64,000 bases of DNA, taken from contig OX387189.1 in the NCBI GenBank assembly GCA_947561395.2, positions 24,304,329-24,368,328 of the forward strand. Direction: 5' to 3'. This DNA is from Buxus sempervirens. Lineage: Eukaryota; Streptophyta; Magnoliopsida; Buxales; Buxaceae. The notes under the pieces were generated by a model. It did not search any database, was not told the DNA's origin, and saw only the letters and a list, made by a program, of their open reading frames with translations. Shown piece after piece: positions 57,924 to 64,000 of the stretch (its first letter is position 1; the number at the start of each line of letters is the position of its first letter). The translations under genes and the position numbers were made by a program.

Positions 57924-58504
57924 AGATTCGGCTAGTAGTACCCGGACGCTCCGCAGCCAATATCCGATTCACTCACCGGCGGCTTTGTTGTCACTAAAAG
58001 GGGTAGGCTATGCCAGGACGCTCCTCCACCAATATCCGACTCAACCGTCGGCGGTTTCGGTGCCCTAAGAATTCGGCTAGTAGTACCCGGACGCTCCGCA
58101 GCCAATATCCGATTCAATCACCGGCGGCTTTGGTGCCACTAAATGGGGTAGGCTATGCCAGGACGCTCATCCACCAATATCCGACTCATCCGTGGGCGGC
58201 TTCGGTGCCCTAAGAATTCGGCTAGTAGTACTCGGACGCTCCGTAACCAATATCCGATTCAATCACCGGCGGCTTTGGTGTCACTAAATGGGGTAGGCTA
58301 TGCCAGGACGCTCCTCCACCAATATCCGAATCATCCGTCGGCGGCTTCGGTGCCCTAAGAATTCGGCTAGTAGTACCCGGACGCTCCGCAACCAATATCC
58401 GATTCAATCACCGGCGGCTTTGGTGTCACTAAATGGGGTAGGCTATGCCAGGACGCTCCACCAATATCCGACTCATCCGTCGGCGGTTTCGGTGCCCTAA
58501 GGAA
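57924..58504. repeat. Tandem array, four units of 145 bp with two half-units each
   Basis: ATTCGGCTAGTAGTACCCGG recurs at 57926, 58071, 58216 and 58361, exactly 145 bp apart; the last unit is about 142 bp. Each unit is made of two related halves of about 72 bp, one with GGCTAGTAGTAC and one with GGCTATGCCAGGACGCTC, both followed by CCAATATCCGA and CGGCGG. A decayed half-unit precedes the first copy. Confidence 0.92.
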
Positions 58505-58833
58505 ATTCGACCGAATGATCTTGGGAAAGATACAGACGGGTGTGATTTGAGCTCGAATTCTTGGGTGTTTTAAACACTTGCTGGTTTTTAGGATCTTAAT
58601 GAAAGAGATGCAATTAAAAGAGTTAGGGGTCGCAGTGACCAGAAATTCTGCAATTTATCGAGAGAGATGGTCTATTGGAGACCGAGTTGCCCTATTAGTT
58701 CTTTTATTTCAGGTTCTTGCTTTGTTAAGTTTGAACACATAACAGAATAGACAGGCAATTCATGCTTAAAAAAAGGTGCCGCAGCGGCTCACAGTACATT
58801 AGCATATTCATCAAAATACAACAAAACCAAAGT
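58505..58833. other. Spacer between the extra ORF and the 145-bp array
   Basis: I see no gene or repeat here. Confidence 0.5.
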
Positions 58834-60265
58834 CTAGCTAGGTTGGTCATCATCATAGTGGGAGGACACGTCGTGACTTCTCAAGGCGCGCAGAAGCTTG
58901 TTCCGCAGACGTCGGTCCTCCTCGGCGCGTTTGCGCACCAATTCCAATTCATGTTGCAAGGCCGTATTGGCCTGCCTACTCTCCCGTTCCAAATCCACGT
59001 AAGCTGAATGGATACGGGAGTGAGTCTCCTGTAGTTCGGCCACCCTGTCCCTATATGTGTTAGGGGGCGGAACTGGAATGTCGCTTGAAGCGACAGGCTG
59101 AAGAGGTGGGGGGCCGTTGTGGCCAAATTCCCGAGCTATCCACTGCTCGTAGTCTGGAAAGTGTAATTCGGTGAAGACGTCCTCCCGGTATACGCACACC
59201 GTTTTCCACTCTGCCAGCAACTGTCCTCAGTCCCTTAGTGAGTGGACCAATCAAACCGCTCAGGTTGTCTTGGATCGGGATTCCCTGCGGTTTCCCAAAC
59301 TGTCTAAGAACCCGAATCGGATAGTACGACACGGCCTAGGTAAGGCCTATCAAGGCAAGTCCCTCTCTTTTCTTGAAAGCTATGATGGGGGTGTAGGGGA
59401 TGTTGTATGTACCCCACCATCTAATGTCCGTTTCTCCCTTCAGGTGGAGAAAGTGGTTAAACCAATCCTCACGAGCGGGTAGGTCTGGTTTGATCTCTCT
59501 TTGAGCCAACCAATAGATGTTGTTGCCGGTTGCCTTGTAATATGCACTGACAGGTGATGACACCATCAGGTGGTCTTGCAACCAAATGTGGAGAAGGGGA
59601 GCGCACCCTTGAAACCTCCGAGTTCCGTTTGTGGACAAAGTCAGGGAATGGAATAGTTGAGCTAGGATCAGTGGCATGATTCGGCACCCTGCCCTGAGTT
59701 GATCCACAATTTCCATGAGGGCCAAATTAATGGTGTCTCCCCCAGTTGAAAAGAAGATTTGCGACAGAACCACAAAGGTGAATGTGTTAAACCAAGCTCG
59801 GGGTCTTTCCTGCTTTTTGTTTCTCATTTTCTCAGCTAGGAATGCTTTAGAGACCCGAGTAAATGATTTGTCACCTCCTAAGGTCTGGAATTCTCCCCTT
59901 GAGAGGCCAAAGAAAACGCAAGCTTCATTCTTGTAGCTTTCTTTGAGACTTGGCCTAGTGGGTTCTCCTAAGTCGCAAAATCGGAGGAACAAGTCAAGTT
60001 CCTCAATTGTGGGAGTCAACTCATTGATCCCGAATCGAAACACTGAAAGCTGGGGATCCTAGAAAAGCAGGGCTGCTTGGATCATATCCCAGTTGATCGG
60101 CACATGTAATAGGGACAACGTCTGTCCCATACGGTATTTGTGCTCCCATTCAATCTGCTCACTCCCTTGGAGCTGCCTGGTCCAAGAACGGATCCAAGGG
60201 GTATCCCAGGCACACTTCTCTATTCTAGGGAAGCGGATTCTCTCAGATGAGGATGACGATGCCAT
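58834..60265 (-). pseudogene. Tat-D extra ORF upstream of gag (Ogre-like ORF1)
   Basis: Starts at ATG 60265 (MASSSSSERIRFP). The frame holds to about 59225 apart from TAG codons at 60059 and 59336. A one-base shift near 59222 then leads to the last part (EWKTVCVYREDVFTELHFPD, then a Glu/Arg-rich coiled-coil-like stretch) ending at 58834, about 475 residues in all. INELTPTIEELDLFLRF and the Trp-rich core match the uncharacterised ORF1 type known in Ogre/Tat elements (DUF7745 type, from memory). It has the same sense as gag. Function is unknown. Confidence 0.75.
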
Positions 60266-61759
60266 GCAAACTATCCAATCGAAATTCCAAATCAATTCAG
60301 GTTCCACACCAAACTCTAAATCAGTCCTAAGACATGCGTAATTTAAAGCAAAAGACCAATCACTAGTAGTTCTATCATGCTTCACCAAATAAAGCAAAAA
60401 ACAAAACAGTGCGGAATTTAACTCAGGCACACATGGTGTGTGGTCCTAGGGGTTGGCGCCAGTTAAGGCGCGACTCCTGGACATACTTGTGTAGAGGAGC
60501 ACATTCAAGTCCCGATCAGTCTTTCTGTCTTTCATCTGTTCTTTCATCTGCTTCCAGTGTCGGACCACAGCAAAAATTACAACTTGCCATCGAGGGTGAA
60601 TTTTTACAAAAATATTTACAAAGTTGTAAAGAATTCATCCTTAAGGCTATTGGGAGCCAAAAGGGAGGATACAAATTGCTTTCTAAGCGGGTAGGTTAAA
60701 AAAAATTCCTAGATCTAGGGTTTTGTGCCCATGTTCCGATCTGGCATGCTTTCATCTGTTTTTCTGATCTGGCCGGCTTTTGTCTGCTCTAAAAGACCAA
60801 TCTAGACTTAAAGTGCTCCCAGCGGACTCTAATGGGTCAAGACCCATAGCATACAGGACTCAATGCATGGATCTGGGGTGATTCCCCTGATCATAATTAG
60901 GTGAGCTTCCTAAATTAGGGCTGAGGTCGCCCATGATCTAGGGTTTCCTCCATTTGATGCAAAAAGCGGGGGTTGCTGCCCCTAATGGACTTTGGATTTT
61001 ATTCATCATTCACATCCTACTCACCCTCTCATGCTCAACGCGAGGTTCATTCAGAAACGTTAGGTGGGGAAGGATACCCAGCCCGAGACATAAGCCTACA
61101 AGGGTCTGGACCAGTACTGGATCCTCGCGTGCCACGGCAAGAAACCGGTGGTGCTAATGGACTCCAGAAAACTGGGGGATGGGTTTACCCTGCTTTCCCT
61201 GGCAAGCCACGGGAGCGTAGGTGCTAATACCATCCCAAAGATCAGTTTGTAGGAATCAGAAGGGTAGGCTGCTAGAGAGGTCTAAGTCTTGGTAAAGAAG
61301 ATGCAATTTCCGTAACTCTCATTCATTCTGGGTTGGATCATCCACGCATCCTCCCTCGTGCGTGTCACCCCACGCAGTTTATGCAGTTCATAAGGAAATA
61401 CGCCATCCACGGTGTGGTGGTGTGCTCGTGTGTGCAGGTAGGTTGCGTACTGTGTCTAATCGGGTGAGTTTTGTCTGGATTTGGTTGGTAACGGGATTAT
61501 TACTGCCTCGTATAGTAAAGTACAGAATTAGCACGCAATACGAGGTTCCGGGAGAGTCCCCAGGTAAGTGGGGGGTCACAAGGGACCGCTTAAATCCCCC
61601 TTGCCTTAGGCAATTATCGCGTCCTTTTGACAGGACTCCCCAGAATACGTAGTTACGCGTATTCTAAGTTTTACTAAAAAGATAGTAAAAAACCCTAAAA
61701 CCGACTAAATCCCTCTTGTGTTGACTCATTCTAACTTAGGGTCCTAACGGGTCGAGAAC
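60266..61759. other. Tat-D leader region
   Basis: About 1.5 kb between the primer binding site and the extra ORF. No supported gene on either strand; it is the 5' untranslated leader. Confidence 0.6.
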
Positions 61760-61777
61760 TCCCCAGCAGAGTCGCCA
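61760..61777 (-). other. Primer binding site of Tat-D
   Basis: On the minus strand TGGCGACTCTGCTGGGGA begins three bases after the LTR end. TGG plus this sequence resembles the tRNA-Arg-type site I recall for Ogre/Tat elements; the exact tRNA should be matched. Confidence 0.75.
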
Positions 61778-61780
61778 GGC

Positions 61781-62922
61781 TGTGCGCACCTGAAAAACGA
61801 TCGCACTGGTAGAAAATGGGAAATCGGAGTCACCACCGCTTGATGGGGTGCAGGCGGACACCTGGGTGCCTAAGTTAGTCTAATTGGTTGGTCTGCGGCG
61901 TGAGATTCTAAGTAAGGTCTCATTTGTGGTTCGGGGAAGTCCGTAGACACCCCGATCCACCCTGTCGGTTGACAGGTCCCAAAGAGCTTCCTAGGTTTGA
62001 GTCAGCTGTCCATTTTGGTTCTCACCCGGTTCCTAATCCAGCATGCCATTTTATTTAGGTCTCGGCGGGATCACCTGAGTGGTGTGGGTCCCTTTAGTTG
62101 ATTTGATCTCGCTTAAATTAGGTGATCTGTGTCTGATGGTGTGGGTCCCGTTGGAAGGTCCATGGTGTCCTTGGTGAGCTTGGGTAAGCCCATGTACCCA
62201 TGTGGGCCTCTGTCTAAGCCTAGGAGGCCTTGTAGGCTTTGGTGAAGTGAATTGATTTTTCCTTAAAGTTTAATTTAGGCATTTATGTGGTTTCCCTGTA
62301 ACAAATGGGTCTGCATTGATTTGCGGGCCCCTAGGTGGGCCCCCATGATGGTTGCCAAAACGTTTTCAAATTATCTTATTTAAATTCACCAAAGGGTTGT
62401 GGACATTGGGGCTTGGGGCCCGTAGTCCAATTTTAGGCTTGCAAGCCCATGTTCCTGAAGTTTAGGGTTTTAAACCCTCACTTGGTTGGTTGGTGGGCTT
62501 TGACGGGCCCGATAGGCCCTTGCCCTTGGTCTCGGCCAAACCACGCAATTTAAACATCATTCCACAAACAAAGTTAGGGTGGGCCGCATTAGGTTTGGCC
62601 CATCCGATTTGATTGGTTAATTTCACTTAATCTTGCTTATTTGCATGCTTTCCGGTTCATCGGGCTTGGTGGGCCCCGTTGGAAGGCCCACGGATGTTCC
62701 AAATTGGACCGAGGGTCCAGGTCCCATGTCGGGTTTCTGAATGACCCAGAAACCCTATCGGTTCGCTTGGTTCACTTGTGAGGTTATTCAAATTAACAAA
62801 AACCAAAAATCACACCCAACCATGCATTTTTAAGGGCTTTTCAATGGGGGTGGTTTTTGGGCTTCCTAGGAGGTTTCTACAAGTTGTGTGGGCCCCTAGG
62901 TGGGTCCACATCGGTTCGGGTC
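61781..62922 (-). repeat. Tat-D 5' LTR, first part
   Basis: 1142 bp aligned to 43176-44317 with no indels. It is interrupted at 62923 by an LTR of another family; the next bases expected from the other copy (ATGGGGGAGG) are not in the window. Confidence 0.93.
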
Positions 62923-64000
62923 TGTAACGCCCCGAACCAGGATCAGTCCAAACCGGCACCTGACCCGAACCCGGATCGCTACTGTAACGACCCGAATTTA
63001 GTTCAACAACCAAATCCGAGGTGTTACTGGCCCATATCAATCACAACATCAATAACATACCAGACCAAAGAAAGTAAATCCAATCCATATATAATCCATC
63101 AGAGTTGCGGAAACAAGTATGTGCGGAAGTGTAGATTAAAATCATCAAACAAGCATGAAGCTTGACCATCAATCAACAGTATCAAAGTCTGGTAGTATGA
63201 ATTGGTTACTAACTCTCTCTTGTCTCTCTCATACATCAAATCCAATTAATGATAATAAACCAATTAAAATGCTAAGTCTATAACATCAATCCACCTCAGA
63301 TAAGATCGGGATAATAGTAATCCTCTGGAGAATACTCAGCTATCTCTCCCTGGAAGTCTAAGAGATCCCCCTCTCGCGTATCAGCTGAAAAAATGGAATA
63401 ACAGTAGGGTGAGATACGAATATCCCAGTAGGTAACACATGCATGATTAAACAGTTAATATACGGAAAGTAGCAGTTCATGCACGAATAAGTCACATCGA
63501 TTAATCAGGCTCGTATAATCATTCGTATCATTCGTAAATACAAAACAATATACTAAACAGTTCTAGAGATGAATTCCAGCAAGTTTAATATGAAAATGCC
63601 ATAGTCAAATCAGTAATATAATTCATACATTGCCAGGATGTACTAAACAGTCACATCCAACCAATATCCCAAACACATGCCTCCCGCACGTACCACAATA
63701 ATAACAAGTTTTATGATTTCAGGGTCATTGTAGGACTCACAAAGTTAGATAAACCTTTTGAGATGATTCTCAACCAATTGCTATACCACCGTGCGACTTA
63801 GGAGCGATGCTACTAATGATACTCAAGCCCCATGCAGCGCAGCTTAGACAAGAGCCGTAGTCACCGACTTATTGCACACGTACCCATCAAAGTTGGCATG
63901 TACCACCAGCATGCAGCACCAGAATCAATACATGGAGGTGGTTGCTTATCCACATGTACAGGGAATCACCAGCGGCTCACCGGGGTGTCCCTCCAGACAT
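62923..64000 (-). mobile_element. LTR, TGTAAAACCCC family (copy 3), cut by window edge
   Basis: Starts TGTAACGCCCCGAACC like the solo LTR at 15968 and aligns with it to the window end with scattered differences. It is inserted in the Tat-D LTR after GGGTC (62918-62922), the presumed target duplication. Whether it is a solo LTR or a full element cannot be seen. Confidence 0.88.

Larger units (their letters stand above)
43176..64000 (-). mobile_element. Tat-D: Tat/Ogre-like Ty3/Gypsy retrotransposon
   Basis: A minus-sense element running past the window edge. Order on the minus strand: 5' LTR (interrupted), primer binding site (61777-61760), extra ORF (60265-58834), tandem arrays, gag, protease, linker, RT, RNase H, second RNase H, integrase (to 48910), untranslated region, polypurine tract, 3' LTR (46799-43176). 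The extra ORF ahead of gag and the long LTRs resemble Ogre elements; the second RNase H places it in the Tat group. Its pol frame is kept over 3.5 kb with only stop substitutions. Confidence 0.92.

Noticed and set aside
58010-58500. Four frames starting MPGRSSTNIR or MNRILAAERP
   Set aside because: They repeat every 145 bp because of the tandem array and occur on both strands, so they are not genes.
57354-58504. Regularly spaced repeats that look like a CRISPR array
   Set aside because: The units are contiguous minisatellites with related sequence throughout, no unique spacers and no cas genes, in a plant retrotransposon.
43176-64000. Tat-D as an endogenous pararetrovirus or a virus with an envelope gene
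   Set aside because: It has LTRs, a primer binding site, a polypurine tract, integrase and Tat-type domain order; no movement protein, coat protein of the virus type, or envelope-like ORF was seen.

Overview
The window is nuclear DNA of a flowering plant, probably a eudicot with a large, repeat-rich genome. I see no ordinary host gene, no tRNA or rRNA gene and no bacterial-style operon. Almost every stretch of about 300 bases can be assigned to a transposable element, and most elements sit inside other elements. The evidence for a plant is the set of element types: Ty3/Gypsy elements of the Tat/Ogre group with two RNase H domains, a CACTA (En/Spm) DNA transposon with TNP2 and TnpA/Ptta-type genes, an L1-type LINE whose ORF2 ends in an RNase H domain, and genes encoding the plant mobile domain (PMD).

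Left part (1-34258). A minus-sense Tat element (Tat-A, 2738-34258) carries gag at 31320-33163 and protease-RT-RNase H-second RNase H-integrase at 10019-14492. Between the end of pol and its 3' LTR it also carries two tandem PMD genes on the opposite strand (3183-6058 and 6475-9140). The first of these has two small introns that preserve the reading frame. Tat-A is split in its gag-pro linker by a 15.9 kb CACTA element (15003-30868) with a perfect TGT target duplication. That CACTA element contains two solo LTRs, 15968-18322 (duplication ACAGT) and 24928-28055 (duplication GGAAC); the first cuts an exon of its TnpA-like gene. The left LTR of Tat-A is itself cut by another LTR (2009-2737), which is cut by a third (1-2008).

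Middle (34259-43175). The right end of Tat-A abuts the interior of a LINE (34259-39229), which ends in a short A tail inside an old LTR (39230-40025). Three further LTR starts (40026, 41867 and 43176) each appear to interrupt the one before.

Right part (43176-64000). A second minus-sense Tat/Ogre-like element (Tat-D) has a complete 3' LTR (43176-46799), polypurine tract, pol, protease and gag, two tandem-repeat arrays, an extra ORF upstream of gag, a primer binding site, and the first 1142 bp of its 5' LTR. That LTR is cut at 62923 by an LTR of the same family as 15968-18322. By eye the two Tat-D LTRs differ at about 17 of 1142 positions, 15 of them transitions, and the stop codons in Tat-D genes fit the same kind of change.

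All coding regions are decayed, so none is offered as a working gene. The most interesting items are the intron-bearing antisense PMD gene pair in Tat-A, a recurring layout in which several unrelated LTRs carry a family-specific motif array just upstream of the TATA box, a two-part 145-bp tandem repeat inside Tat-D, and an 84-bp hairpin beside a 21-base G run.
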